Assembly: GCA_045577455.1 (NCBI GenBank)
Contig: JAZNIJ010000213.1
Span: 1 to 13,988, forward strand
DNA length: 13,988 nucleotides
From: SIG653 sp045577455
Lineage (GTDB): Bacteria > Bacillota > Clostridia > Oscillospirales > CAG-382
Direction: 5' to 3'
In this document: positions 5,293 through 13,899 of the stretch, in pieces
Numbering within the stretch: the first letter of the stretch is position 1
Layout of the letters: the number at the start of each line of letters is the position of its first letter
Position numbers and translations under genes: made by a program
The notes under the pieces: generated by a model
Seen by the model: only the letters and a program-made list of their open reading frames with translations
The model's database searches: none
What the model was told of the DNA's origin: nothing

Positions 5293-6276
5293 TCATTCCC
5301 ACTCGATGGTCGCTACAGGTTTAGGTGTGAGGTCATAAAGTACCCTATTTATTCCTTCAACTTCATTTGTTATGCGTGATGTTATTTTATGAAGAACTGT
5401 ATATGGAATCTCTTCGATTGTTGCGGTCATTGCATCAACTGTATTGACTGCTCGAATTATTGCAGGCCATCCTTCATAACGCTTTCCGTCTTTTACTCCA
5501 ACACTCTTGAAATCGGGAACTGCGATAAAATACTGCCACACCTTATTTGATAATCCTGAAATATCAAATTCTTCACGAAGAATTGCGTCCGCTTCTCTCA
5601 AGGCATTAAGACGGTCTCTTGTGATTGAGCCAAGGCAACGAACACCAAGACCCGGGCCCGGAAAAGGTTGTCTATCAACCATTGATGCAGGAAGTCCTAA
5701 CGCTTTACCAACAACACGAACTTCGTCTTTATAAAGAAGCATTAAAGGTTCAACTATTCCTTCAAATTTCATATTTTCAGGAAGTCCACCAACATTATGG
5801 TGGGCTTTAACTCCCTTACTTTCAATTATATCAGGGTAAATTGTTCCCTGTGCAAGAAAAGAAATATCATCAACTTTATTTGCTTCTTCTTCAAAAACCA
5901 AAATAAATTCTGAACCGATAATTTTTCTTTTCTGTTCGGGGTCGGAAATGCCATCGAGCTTATTTAAAAATCTATCTGTTGCATCCACATAAACAAGATT
6001 AGCATCCATTTCATCGCGAAACAGCTTTATAACTTCCTCGCTCTCCCCTTTTCTCATCAAGCCATGATTTACATGAACGCATATAAGCTGTTTTCCAATA
6101 GCTTTAATAAGCAAAGCGGCAACGACAGAAGAATCCACCCCGCCAGAAAGAGCAAGAAGAACTTTTTTTGTTCCAACATTTTTTCTTATTTCTTCAACCT
6201 GCTCAGCTATAAACTTTTCTGCAAGAAAATCATTGGTTATTCTTTCCATTTTTTCAGGTCTTACAATATTGCTCAT
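5293..6276 (-). CDS. guaA: GMP synthase, ATP-pyrophosphatase subunit only (no glutaminase domain)
   Basis: A 327-residue enzyme of GMP synthesis: it adenylates XMP with ATP and replaces the adenylate with ammonia. The PP-loop motif LALSGGVDSS is at 41-50. CVHVNHGLMRKGESE, GTIYPDIIES and VDRQPFPGPGLGVRCLG follow, and the dimerisation domain ends in PKPVATIEWE. Bacterial GuaA is normally about 510-525 residues, with an N-terminal class I glutamine amidotransferase. That half is absent: the frame opens 19 bp after the purL stop, and nothing in this operon encodes it. The form matches the archaeal-type split GuaAb, so a separate GuaAa or free ammonia must supply nitrogen. A GAGG lies 10 bases ahead of the ATG, slightly long spacing. 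It is the last gene of the purine operon, and its 3' end is the insertion site of the adjoining element, which leaves the protein sequence intact. Confidence 0.93.
   Translation of the reverse strand: MSNIVRPEKMERITNDFLAEKFIAEQVEEIRKNVGTKKVLLALSGGVDSSVVAALLIKAIGKQLICVHVNHGLMRKGESEEVIKLFRDEMDANLVYVDATDRFLNKLDGISDPEQKRKIIGSEFILVFEEEANKVDDISFLAQGTIYPDIIESKGVKAHHNVGGLPENMKFEGIVEPLMLLYKDEVRVVGKALGLPASMVDRQPFPGPGLGVRCLGSITRDRLNALREADAILREEFDISGLSNKVWQYFIAVPDFKSVGVKDGKRYEGWPAIIRAVNTVDAMTATIEEIPYTVLHKITSRITNEVEGINRVLYDLTPKPVATIEWE
5295..5304 (+). other. att-like core, right copy, within the guaA 3' end
   Basis: ATTCCCACTC encodes the last residues (Glu-Trp-Glu) of GuaA on the minus strand plus the T of the stop codon. 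It is identical to 2263-2272. On this side the bases completing the stop (GA, giving TGA) come from the element. On the left copy the corresponding stop reads TAA. Confidence 0.65.
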
Positions 6277-6295
6277 AACATTACAACCTCACTAT

Positions 6296-9200
6296 TTACT
6301 TAAAATACTTTACTGCAGATTCAAACATACGGATATCGTAATTACCTGGAACATTTTTATATAGTCCACTACCAACTCTTTCGCTATGCCCCATTTTACC
6401 AAACACTCTGCCATCGGGAGATGTTATACCTTCTATGGCAAACATAGAATCGTTTGGATTATACCGAACATCCATAGTTGCATTATTATTCAAATCAACA
6501 TACTGAGTTGCTATCTGACCGTTTTCAGAAAGTTTTTTTATAAATGCTTCATCTGCTAAAAATCTACCTTCGCCATGAGAAATAGGAACACTCACGATAT
6601 CACCAACATTAACGAGAGATAACCATGGTGATTTATTTGAAGCAATTCGAGTTCTTACAATTTTAGATTGATGTCTTCCTATAGTATTGAATGTAAGAGT
6701 TGGGCAAGTATCATCGGTATCAATAATTTTACCATATGGAACAAGCCCTAATTTAATTAACGCCTGAAAACCGTTACAAATTCCGCATATTAAACCATCA
6801 CGATTATCCAAAAGATCAGTAACTCCTTCTTTAACAGCAGAGTTTCTGAAAAATGCTGTTATGAACTTACCACTTCCGTCTGGTTCGTCACCGCCCGAAA
6901 AACCACCGGGAATGAAAATCATCTGTGATATTTTCAATGAGTTTGTGAACTGTTCTATACTCTTTTGAATTCCGGCAGAGTTTAAGTTATTGATAACAAT
7001 TATTTCTGCTTCTGCGCCTGCATCTCTGACAGCTTTCGCAGAATCGAATTCGCAATTAGTTCCGGGGAAAGCAGGAATTAAAACTTTTGGTTTAGCAACC
7101 TTAATTTTAGACACGATATTTGATTTGGCATTATATGAAAAGTTTTCTACTTTTGAATCTATATGCTTTATATTGCAGCTATAAACTTTTTCAAGTTTAT
7201 TTTCATATATAGAATTTAGAACTTCGCAATTTATATGCTCATCAAAATATGAAATTGAGTTTTCTTTTGTTATATTTCCAATTTCAACGCCAACATCAAC
7301 ACTATCTGTTGTTTCAAGAAGAAAAGCACCATAAGAATAACTGAAAATATCATCGAGAGACAGATTTGAATTATATTTAAAACCAAAACCGTTACCCAAA
7401 CTCATTTTTAAAACTGCTTCCGCAATCCCACCAATTCCCATTGTATATGATGAGAATACTTTTCCCTCTCTTTGAAGTTTTGTTACATTGGCAAAAACAT
7501 CAAGAAGTGAATCCGTTTTTGGTAAACCGTTTTCATCGTATTCGGGCTTCAATAAAACAACTTTATTGCCTGCTTTTTTGAATTCAGGAGATACAATATT
7601 TTTAACATCGGAAGTTGTTACAGCAAAAGAAACAAGTGTTGGTGGAACATCCAACTCTTCAAAAGAACCACTCATAGAGTCTTTTCCACCGATTGACCCT
7701 ATTTGCAATTCCATTTGTGCTTTAAATGCACCAAGCAAAGCAGAAAGTGGCTTTCCCCATCGTTTACCATCTTTACGAGGATGCTCGAAGTATTCCTGGA
7801 AAGTGAGATAAACATCCTTAAATTCAGCACCCGATGCGATGAGCTTCGATACAGATTCAACAACAGCTAAATATGCACCGTGATATGGGCTTATTTCTGA
7901 TATATAGGGGTTATATCCATAAGACATCAAAGAACAAGTATCTGTATGTTTCTTTTCAACAGAAACTTTCTGAACCATTGCCTGAATTGGTGTCAACTGA
8001 TTGATACCTCCAAACGGCATAAGCACTGTGCCTGCACCGATTGTTGAATCAAATCTCTCACTAAGACCTCTCTTTGAACAAACATTCAAATCTTCGGCAA
8101 GAGCTTGATAATTATCTGAAAATGTTCCCTTAATTTCTTTGTTTTTCCAAATAGCTTTACTTGGAGTTACAGAAATATGTTTTTCTGCACCGTTTGAATT
8201 AAGAAATTCTCGGCTGATGTCAACTATATTCTTACCGTTCCATTTCATAACAAGTCGTGGGTTCTCTGTTACAACAGCAACAGGACACGCTTGCAAGTTT
8301 TCAGAGTTTGCAAGAGATAAGAATTTCTCTACATTTTCTTTCTCAACAACAACTGCCATTCTTTCCTGAGATTCTGAAATAGCAAGTTCCGTACCGTCGA
8401 GTCCCTCATACTTTTTGGGAACAGAGTTAAGGTCAATTTCAAGTCCATCAGCTAATTCACCGATAGCAACAGAAACTCCACCTGCACCAAAATCGTTACA
8501 ACGCTTTATGAGAAGGGTTGCTTCTTTATTTCTGAACAATCTTTGGAGCTTTCTTTCTTCAGGAGCGTTTCCTTTTTGTACTTCTGCGCCACAAGTTTCA
8601 ACTGAATGCGAATCGTGGGCTTTTGAAGACCCGGTTGCTCCACCTATACCATCTCTACCTGTGCTTCCACCCAAAAGGATTACAACATCACCAGGAGATG
8701 GAACTTCTCTACGAACATTTTCAGCAGGAGCAGCGGCAATTACTGCACCGATTTCCATACGCTTTGCGGCATAACCCGGATGATAAATTTCGTCTACTAT
8801 TCCCGTTGCAAGCCCAATTTGGTTGCCGTATGAAGAATATCCCGCAGCGGCAGTTGTTACTATTTTTCTTTGAGGGAGCTTACCAGGAATTGTTTCAGAA
8901 ATACTAACAAGTGGGTCAGCAGCGCCTGTTACACGCATAGCACCGTAAACATAAGCTCTACCAGACAGAGGGTCTCTTATTGCACCGCCTATACAGGTTG
9001 CCGCACCTCCAAACGGTTCAATTTCAGTTGGGTGATTATGAGTTTCATTTTTAAATAAAAGCAACCAAGGTTCTTTTTTTCCATCAACTGTAACATCTAT
9101 TTTAACTGTGCAGGCATTTATTTCTTCACTTTCATCCAATTTATCCAACTTCCCTGCTTTTCTAAGATGTTTTACAGCGATTGTTGCTAAATCCATAAGA

Positions 9201-9988
9201 CAGATATTCTTTGTTCTGCCTAAATTCTTTCTCACCTCAAGATATTCATTATATGTTTTTTGGAGAAGCTCATCTTCAAATTTAACATCGTCAATTGTTG
9301 TTAAGAAAGTTGTATGCCTGCAATGGTCAGACCAATATGTATCTATCATCTTAATTTCAGTTATTGTTGGGTCTCTATTTTCTGAAATAAAGTATTTCTG
9401 ACAGAAAACAATATCATCAATATCCATTGCTAAACCGTTTGACTTAATAAATTCTTCAAGACCTTCTTTATCTAATTTAGTAAATCCATCAAGGATTTTA
9501 ACTTCTGTTGGAATATCATATTCTGTCTCTAGCGTTTCGGGCTTTTCAAGAGATGCTTCTCTACATTCTACAGGGTTGATAACATATTTCTTTATCTGAG
9601 CAAAATCAGATTCAGATATATTTCCATATAAAGCGTATACTTTAGCTGTTTTAATAGTTGGGCGCTCTCCTGTTGAAATAATTTGTATACATTGTGCCGC
9701 AGAATCTGCACGCTGGTCAAACTGTCCAGGCAAATACTCAACCGCAAATATAAAACTTGCATCATCCAACATCAATTTGTTATAAGTTATGTCAAGCTGT
9801 GGTTCTGAAAAAACCGTTTTAACCGCATAGTTAAAGAGTTCTTCGGTTATATTTTCTCCATCATATCTATTGAAAACACGAACATCCTTAAGTCCCTTTA
9901 TACCAAGTAATACAGTTAAATCAGAAAGCATTGATTTTGCTTCATTTGCCAATTCTTTCTTTTTCTCTACATAAACTCTGTATACCAT
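6296..9988 (-). CDS. purL: Phosphoribosylformylglycinamidine synthase, single-chain clade II type
   Basis: A 1230-residue enzyme converting FGAR, glutamine and ATP to FGAM, the fourth step of purine synthesis. All parts are in one chain. It has a PurS-like N-terminal region (about 1-150), a linker with TYWSDHCRHTTF (near 216-227), two AIR-synthase-like halves with a glycine-rich GGSTGRDGIGGATGSS (near 440), and a C-terminal class I glutaminase from about residue 966. The glutaminase carries the nucleophile in CGICNGFQ (Cys1071) and the His1138/Glu1140 pair in SHGEGRF. Length and order fit the clade II form of clostridia and relatives, distinct from the Bacillus three-subunit PurS-PurQ-PurL. 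The start at 9988 has AGGAG 7 bases upstream. It follows purD by 14 bp and precedes guaA by 19 bp, so it is cotranscribed. No frame break is visible. Confidence 0.97.
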   Translation of the reverse strand: MVYRVYVEKKKELANEAKSMLSDLTVLLGIKGLKDVRVFNRYDGENITEELFNYAVKTVFSEPQLDITYNKLMLDDASFIFAVEYLPGQFDQRADSAAQCIQIISTGERPTIKTAKVYALYGNISESDFAQIKKYVINPVECREASLEKPETLETEYDIPTEVKILDGFTKLDKEGLEEFIKSNGLAMDIDDIVFCQKYFISENRDPTITEIKMIDTYWSDHCRHTTFLTTIDDVKFEDELLQKTYNEYLEVRKNLGRTKNICLMDLATIAVKHLRKAGKLDKLDESEEINACTVKIDVTVDGKKEPWLLLFKNETHNHPTEIEPFGGAATCIGGAIRDPLSGRAYVYGAMRVTGAADPLVSISETIPGKLPQRKIVTTAAAGYSSYGNQIGLATGIVDEIYHPGYAAKRMEIGAVIAAAPAENVRREVPSPGDVVILLGGSTGRDGIGGATGSSKAHDSHSVETCGAEVQKGNAPEERKLQRLFRNKEATLLIKRCNDFGAGGVSVAIGELADGLEIDLNSVPKKYEGLDGTELAISESQERMAVVVEKENVEKFLSLANSENLQACPVAVVTENPRLVMKWNGKNIVDISREFLNSNGAEKHISVTPSKAIWKNKEIKGTFSDNYQALAEDLNVCSKRGLSERFDSTIGAGTVLMPFGGINQLTPIQAMVQKVSVEKKHTDTCSLMSYGYNPYISEISPYHGAYLAVVESVSKLIASGAEFKDVYLTFQEYFEHPRKDGKRWGKPLSALLGAFKAQMELQIGSIGGKDSMSGSFEELDVPPTLVSFAVTTSDVKNIVSPEFKKAGNKVVLLKPEYDENGLPKTDSLLDVFANVTKLQREGKVFSSYTMGIGGIAEAVLKMSLGNGFGFKYNSNLSLDDIFSYSYGAFLLETTDSVDVGVEIGNITKENSISYFDEHINCEVLNSIYENKLEKVYSCNIKHIDSKVENFSYNAKSNIVSKIKVAKPKVLIPAFPGTNCEFDSAKAVRDAGAEAEIIVINNLNSAGIQKSIEQFTNSLKISQMIFIPGGFSGGDEPDGSGKFITAFFRNSAVKEGVTDLLDNRDGLICGICNGFQALIKLGLVPYGKIIDTDDTCPTLTFNTIGRHQSKIVRTRIASNKSPWLSLVNVGDIVSVPISHGEGRFLADEAFIKKLSENGQIATQYVDLNNNATMDVRYNPNDSMFAIEGITSPDGRVFGKMGHSERVGSGLYKNVPGNYDIRMFESAVKYFK

Positions 9989-10002
9989 ATTTATTCTCCT
10001 GA

Positions 10003-11268
10003 TTATTTTTTTGAATCCAATGCTCTTTTTCCAATATCGCTTCTGTAATAAGCATTTTCAAACTTAATTTCTTTTACATTACAATAAGCTCTTTTTATTG
10101 CAGATTCTAAAGTGTCTCCTAAAGCTGTTACACCCAAAACTCTTCCACCGTTAGTTAAAAGGCAACCTTTTTCAAGTTTTGCACCCGCTACATAAACACT
10201 ATCTGAAACATTTTCAGGAATTGTTATTTCGAACCCCTTATCATATCTTTGAGGATATCCTTTCGAAGCCATAATAACACAACATGCGTTTTCTTTACTG
10301 AATTCAACTTCTGTTTCTGATAAAGTTTCATTTGTTACGCTTTGCATAACTGTTAATAAATCGCTTTTTAAAAGTGGGAGAACAACTTGGGTTTCAGGGT
10401 CACCAAAACGGCAATTGTATTCGATTACTTTTGGTCCTTTTTCTGTTAGCATTAAGCCAAAATACAGACAACCTTTAAATGTTCTGCCTTCTTTTTCCAT
10501 GGCTTGTATTGTAGGAATAAAAATAGTTTCCATACAGAGCTTTGCAACATCCTCGGTATAATATGGGTTGGGTGCAATTGTGCCCATTCCGCCTGTATTA
10601 AGACCTGTATCTCCATCTCCTACTCTCTTATGATCCATTGAGGAAATCATCGGTACTACAGTTTTTCCATCTGTAAATGAGAGAACAGAAACTTCAGGTC
10701 CTGTGAGAAACTCTTCTATAACAATATTGTTTCCGCTTACTCCAAAAACCTTATCAAGCATAATTGACTTAACTGCATCTATTGCTTCTTTTCGTGTCTG
10801 TGCAATAATAACGCCTTTTCCAAGTGCAAGCCCATCTGCCTTAATTACTGTTGGAATTGGAGCAGTTTCAAGATACTCAATTGCTTTTTCAGCATCATTA
10901 AAAACATTGTATTCTGCTGTGGGAATATTATATTTCCTCATAAGATTTTTAGAAAAAACCTTACTTCCTTCTATAATTGCAGCATTTTTATTCGGGCCAA
11001 AGCATGGTATGCCAACGCTTTCCAATGAATCAACAGCACCAAGCACCAAGGGGTCATCGGGAGCAACAATTGCATAATCTATTTTGTTTTCAATGGCAAA
11101 TTTTACTATTGCTTCAATATCTGTTGCCTTGATGTCAATGCAAAACGCATCTTTGGCAATGCCTCCGTTCCCTGGTAAAGCGTAAATTTCCTCAACGGAA
11201 GGGTTTTGTTTTATCTTTTTTATTATGGCGTGTTCTCTACCTCCACCGCCAACAACTAAAATTTTCAT
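10003..11268 (-). CDS. purD: Phosphoribosylamine-glycine ligase (GAR synthetase)
   Basis: A 421-residue ATP-grasp enzyme that joins phosphoribosylamine to glycine, the second step of the pathway. Typical PurD signatures are present: the N-terminal MKILVVGGGGREHAI, the ATP-grasp stretch VIKADGLALGKGV near residue 140, HKRVGDGDTGLNTGGMGT near 215-235, and the metal/ATP-binding EYNCRFGDPETQ near 290. Length is normal for the family. The start at 11268 is supported by AAAGGTGA 6 bases upstream. It lies 29 bp after the AICAR formyltransferase gene and 14 bp before purL, within the same operon. Confidence 0.97.
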   Translation of the reverse strand: MKILVVGGGGREHAIIKKIKQNPSVEEIYALPGNGGIAKDAFCIDIKATDIEAIVKFAIENKIDYAIVAPDDPLVLGAVDSLESVGIPCFGPNKNAAIIEGSKVFSKNLMRKYNIPTAEYNVFNDAEKAIEYLETAPIPTVIKADGLALGKGVIIAQTRKEAIDAVKSIMLDKVFGVSGNNIVIEEFLTGPEVSVLSFTDGKTVVPMISSMDHKRVGDGDTGLNTGGMGTIAPNPYYTEDVAKLCMETIFIPTIQAMEKEGRTFKGCLYFGLMLTEKGPKVIEYNCRFGDPETQVVLPLLKSDLLTVMQSVTNETLSETEVEFSKENACCVIMASKGYPQRYDKGFEITIPENVSDSVYVAGAKLEKGCLLTNGGRVLGVTALGDTLESAIKRAYCNVKEIKFENAYYRSDIGKRALDSKK

Positions 11269-11297
11269 TTATAATCACCTTTCAGCATTAAAGGATT

Positions 11298-12482
11298 TTA
11301 GTGATGGAAAAGCCGCATTCCTGTAAATGACATAGTCATATCATATTTATCGCAACAATCAATTACAAGGTCATCACGAATTGAGCCGCCTGGCTGTGCT
11401 ATATATTTCACACCACTCTTATATGCTCTCTCGATATTATCGCTAAATGGGAAAAAAGCATCTGAACCCAAAGCGACACCCTCTCTTGTTGCAAGAAATG
11501 CTTTCGCTTCTTCATCGGTAAGTGGCTCAGGACGGGTTGTGAAGTATTTTTGCCAGATACCATCTGCACATACATCTTCTTCGTTTTTGTTTATATAACT
11601 ATCTATAACATTATCTCTATCGGGTCTGCCAATATTTGGAAGGAAAGGAAGGTTTAAAACCTTTTTGTGCTGTCTCAAAAACCATGTATCGGCTTTTGTT
11701 CCTGCAAGTCTTGTACAATGAATACGAGATTGCTGACCAGCACCCACACCAATTGCCTGACCGTCAACTGCAAAGCAAACTGAATTTGATTGAGTATATT
11801 TCAATGTGATAAGTGCAATAATTAAGTCTCTCACACCTTCTTTGGGAAGTTTTTTATTTTTTGTTACAATATTGCTCAACAAATCTTTGTCGATTTTGAA
11901 GTTATTTCTACCCTGCTCAAATGTTATACCGAATACCTGCTTACACTCTTTTTGAGCAGGAATAAAATTGGGGTCAATTTTAACAATATTGTATTGTCCC
12001 CCTCGTTTACTTTTTAAAATCTCTAACGCTTCAGGTTCATATCCAGGTGCAATAATGCCATCGGAAACCTCGCGTTTAATCATTTTGGCGGTTGTTACAT
12101 CGCACACATCGGAAAGGGCAACCCAATCTCCAAAAGAACACATTCTGTCTGTCCCTCTTGCCCTTGCGTATGCCATAGCCAACGGAGATTCATCAATTCC
12201 TTCTATATCATCAACAAAACACGCTTTTTTTAAATCATTGGAAAGAGGAATACCAACTGCAGCAGATGTTGGACTTACATGTTTGAAAGATGTTACGGCA
12301 GGAAGTCCTAATGCTTCTTTTAATTCCTTTACTAATTGCCACGAATTAAAAGCATCAAGAAAATTTATATATCCCGGTCTGCCACACAAAATTTCTATGG
12401 GAAGCTCACTTCCATCTTCCATATATATTCTTGAAGGTTTCTGATTAGGGTTACATCCGTATTTAAGTTCAAATTCTTTCAT
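11298..12482 (-). CDS. purH: Stand-alone AICAR formyltransferase (PurH C-terminal domain only)
   Basis: A 394-residue enzyme that moves a formyl group from 10-formyl-tetrahydrofolate to AICAR, giving FAICAR. The whole protein matches the AICAR transformylase half of PurH: the Lys-His pair in SFKHVSPTSAA (about residues 67-68), later GQQSRIHCTRLAG, and DAFFPFSDNIERA followed by KYIAQPGGSIRDD. The usual N-terminal IMP cyclohydrolase (MGS-like) domain of bifunctional PurH is absent; it begins straight at the transformylase domain. This is the arrangement sometimes called PurH2. An ATG at 12488 is also in frame, but AAGGAG (12495-12490) lies only 1 base from it and 7 bases from the ATG at 12482, so I prefer 12482. 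The ribosome site overlaps the purO stop codon, suggesting coupled translation with the enzyme that uses its product. Confidence 0.94.
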   Translation of the reverse strand: MKEFELKYGCNPNQKPSRIYMEDGSELPIEILCGRPGYINFLDAFNSWQLVKELKEALGLPAVTSFKHVSPTSAAVGIPLSNDLKKACFVDDIEGIDESPLAMAYARARGTDRMCSFGDWVALSDVCDVTTAKMIKREVSDGIIAPGYEPEALEILKSKRGGQYNIVKIDPNFIPAQKECKQVFGITFEQGRNNFKIDKDLLSNIVTKNKKLPKEGVRDLIIALITLKYTQSNSVCFAVDGQAIGVGAGQQSRIHCTRLAGTKADTWFLRQHKKVLNLPFLPNIGRPDRDNVIDSYINKNEEDVCADGIWQKYFTTRPEPLTDEEAKAFLATREGVALGSDAFFPFSDNIERAYKSGVKYIAQPGGSIRDDLVIDCCDKYDMTMSFTGMRLFHH

Positions 12483-12493
12483 TTCCATTCTCC

Positions 12494-13204
12494 TTATTTA
12501 TTCTTATTACTAACTATCTCTTTTGCTTCACCTGTTGATAGATTAACTTCACGAACATAAAGAGAAACCTTATTATCTTCGTTAAGATTAGACCAAATCA
12601 AATCTGCAAGTTCCTCCGCATTTGAAGGCATTTCAACTTCTTCGGGTTCACCATAAAAAGAAGGGATTGGATTACCATCGCATTTATATGTATGGATAAA
12701 ATGCCCTATTCCTTTTTCAGCACCATATTCATAAAAGAATCTATTGCAAATTTCAGGTCTGCCGTTAGCACTCTTAAGGATTGACATTTTATAATTAAAA
12801 TCATTGGTACCGTAATAGATAATACCTGATATTCTTGGTGTGAAGTTTGGAGAATCGGGTTCAAACTCTCTTGTTCTCAAAGCATCTTCAAAAGTTTTTC
12901 CTGCTTTTACAGTATTATAAATTGTATCAGTTTGATCGCCGTTTGTTATAATATCAATATTATCTAAACCAAGATACGGATTATAAATAATAAGACTTGG
13001 ATCGGTGAGCTTAGATTCATCAAATGCTTTTGTTCTCATACCACCATTGAAAGTTTCAAAAATACGGTTACGACTGTTTACGCTTCTACCCATTATAAAA
13101 TAAGCAACTAATGCTTTTGAGCCATCGGATGATTTTCCAATAACAATACCCCTACCAGGATAGGAATTTTCAGAAAGTAAAGATTTTAAATTAAACAACG
13201 CCAT
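12494..13204 (-). CDS. purO: IMP cyclohydrolase, archaeal PurO type
   Basis: A 236-residue enzyme predicted to close the ring of FAICAR to IMP, the last step of the pathway. It resembles archaeal PurO (IMP_cyclohyd family, NTN-hydrolase fold), not the MGS-like cyclohydrolase of PurH. Recognised stretches are SYPGRGIVIGKS near the N-terminus, then ALVAYFIMGRSVNSRNRIF, later DPSLIIYNP, and TPRISGIIYY. The open frame extends upstream to 13270, but those codons overlap purN. GAAAGG sits 8 bases ahead of the ATG at 13204 and the protein then begins MALFNLKSLL, as expected. It starts 5 bp after the purN stop and ends just ahead of the stand-alone AICAR transformylase. The pair replaces bifunctional PurH, and the neighbouring gene lacking exactly this activity strongly supports the call. 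Confidence 0.92.
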   Translation of the reverse strand: MALFNLKSLLSENSYPGRGIVIGKSSDGSKALVAYFIMGRSVNSRNRIFETFNGGMRTKAFDESKLTDPSLIIYNPYLGLDNIDIITNGDQTDTIYNTVKAGKTFEDALRTREFEPDSPNFTPRISGIIYYGTNDFNYKMSILKSANGRPEICNRFFYEYGAEKGIGHFIHTYKCDGNPIPSFYGEPEEVEMPSNAEELADLIWSNLNEDNKVSLYVREVNLSTGEAKEIVSNKNK

Positions 13205-13209
13205 AACAT

Positions 13210-13815
13210 TTACCTTTCGTTTATTATTTTGGAGCAAACAAGCTGAGCCGAATGCGGGAGAATTATCCACTCTGCTTCTTCCATAACTCTTTTCTGTAAA
13301 ATTTCAGGTGTATCTCCATCTTTAACACAAACAGCTTTTTGCATAATTATTTCACCACCATCGGGAATCTCATTAACAAAATGAACTGTTGCCCCTGTAA
13401 CTTTAACTCCCTTTTCGAGTGCCGCCTTGTGAACCTTCAAGCCATAAAATCCCTTACCACAAAAAGACGGAATTAAAGATGGATGAACATTTATTATGCG
13501 GTTAGGAAAGCAGGATGTAAAATCTGAAGTAAGAATTGTCATAAAACCTGCAAGAATAATAAGCTCTATATTGTTTTCAAAAATCAGCTTTTTAATTTCT
13601 TCTTCAAATAGATTTTGATTTACTATTTCTTTTTTAGAAACAACGGCTGTTTTAATATTTGCATTTTCACCACGCTTAAGAGCATATGCGTTTGGATTAT
13701 CGGAAATTATTAAAGATATTTTTCCGCTTTCTATAATTCCTTTTGTTTCAGCATCAATAAGTGCTTGCAAATTTGTTCCACCACCTGAAACAAGAACCGC
13801 AATTTTAACTTTATC
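13210..13815 (-). CDS. purN: GAR transformylase, 5' end truncated by assembly artefact
   Basis: The enzyme transfers a formyl group from 10-formyl-tetrahydrofolate to GAR, the third step of the pathway. The genuine protein begins at DKVKIAVLVSGGGTNLQALI, the phosphoribosyl-binding N-terminus. Downstream are the catalytic residues: Asn and His in INVHPSLIPSF and Asp in NEIPDGGEI, about 100-150 residues in. The apparent start codon at 13833 and the six residues MATIRL are encoded by adapter sequence and must not be counted. Compared with family members, which begin about here, probably only the initiator and up to a few residues are missing. Stop at 13210, 5 bp before purO. It is the first visible gene of the operon; other pur genes may lie upstream beyond the contig. 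Confidence 0.93.
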   Translation of the reverse strand, partial: DKVKIAVLVSGGGTNLQALIDAETKGIIESGKISLIISDNPNAYALKRGENANIKTAVVSKKEIVNQNLFEEEIKKLIFENNIELIILAGFMTILTSDFTSCFPNRIINVHPSLIPSFCGKGFYGLKVHKAALEKGVKVTGATVHFVNEIPDGGEIIMQKAVCVKDGDTPEILQKRVMEEAEWIILPHSAQLVCSKIINER

Positions 13816-13899
13816 AAGTCGGATCGTAGCCATGTCGTTCTGTGAGCCAAGGAGTTGTAGTTAACACTTGTCTTCCTAAGACCGCTTGGCCTCCGACTT
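13816..13899. other. MGI/DNBSEQ library adapter with 10-base index (non-genomic)
   Basis: The 84 bases divide exactly into three parts. A 42-base block (13816-13857, beginning AAGTCGGATCGTAGCC) equals the known read-2 adapter. A 10-base index TAGTTAACAC follows (13858-13867). A 32-base block (13868-13899, ending GGCCTCCGACTT) is the reverse complement of the read-1 adapter. This is the complete adapter junction of a DNB circle. It is a contaminant of the assembly, not biology. Confidence 0.96.

Larger units (their letters stand above)
2263..5304. mobile_element. Integrase-less Rep-encoding element inserted at the 3' end of guaA
   Basis: Seen: 10-bp direct repeats at both ends, a pair of TCGTATCAA-type repeats just inside each end, a rolling-circle Rep gene with a candidate origin, one lipoprotein gene, and hairpins near the right end. 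Base composition changes sharply, with rep visibly GC-rich against AT-rich neighbours. Known: the 3' end of guaA is a recurrent target of tyrosine integrases of islands and mobilizable elements in Firmicutes. Inferred: this is a small, roughly 3.03-kb element that replicates by rolling circle after excision and borrows an integrase in trans, as a satellite would. No integrase, relaxase or excisionase gene fits in the remaining space. It could instead be a deletion remnant of a larger element that lost its integrase. Confidence 0.68.

Noticed and set aside
8415..8907. + strand frames opposite purL
   Set aside because: Shadow frames inside a fully conserved 1230-residue PurL.
12482..12488. Upstream ATG (12488) for the AICAR transformylase
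   Set aside because: Its spacing to AAGGAG is only one base, while the ATG at 12482 has seven.
13204..13270. Longer purO reading frame starting at 13270
   Set aside because: The extra 22 codons overlap the purN coding end. The ATG at 13204 has a well-spaced GAAAGG and gives the expected N-terminus.
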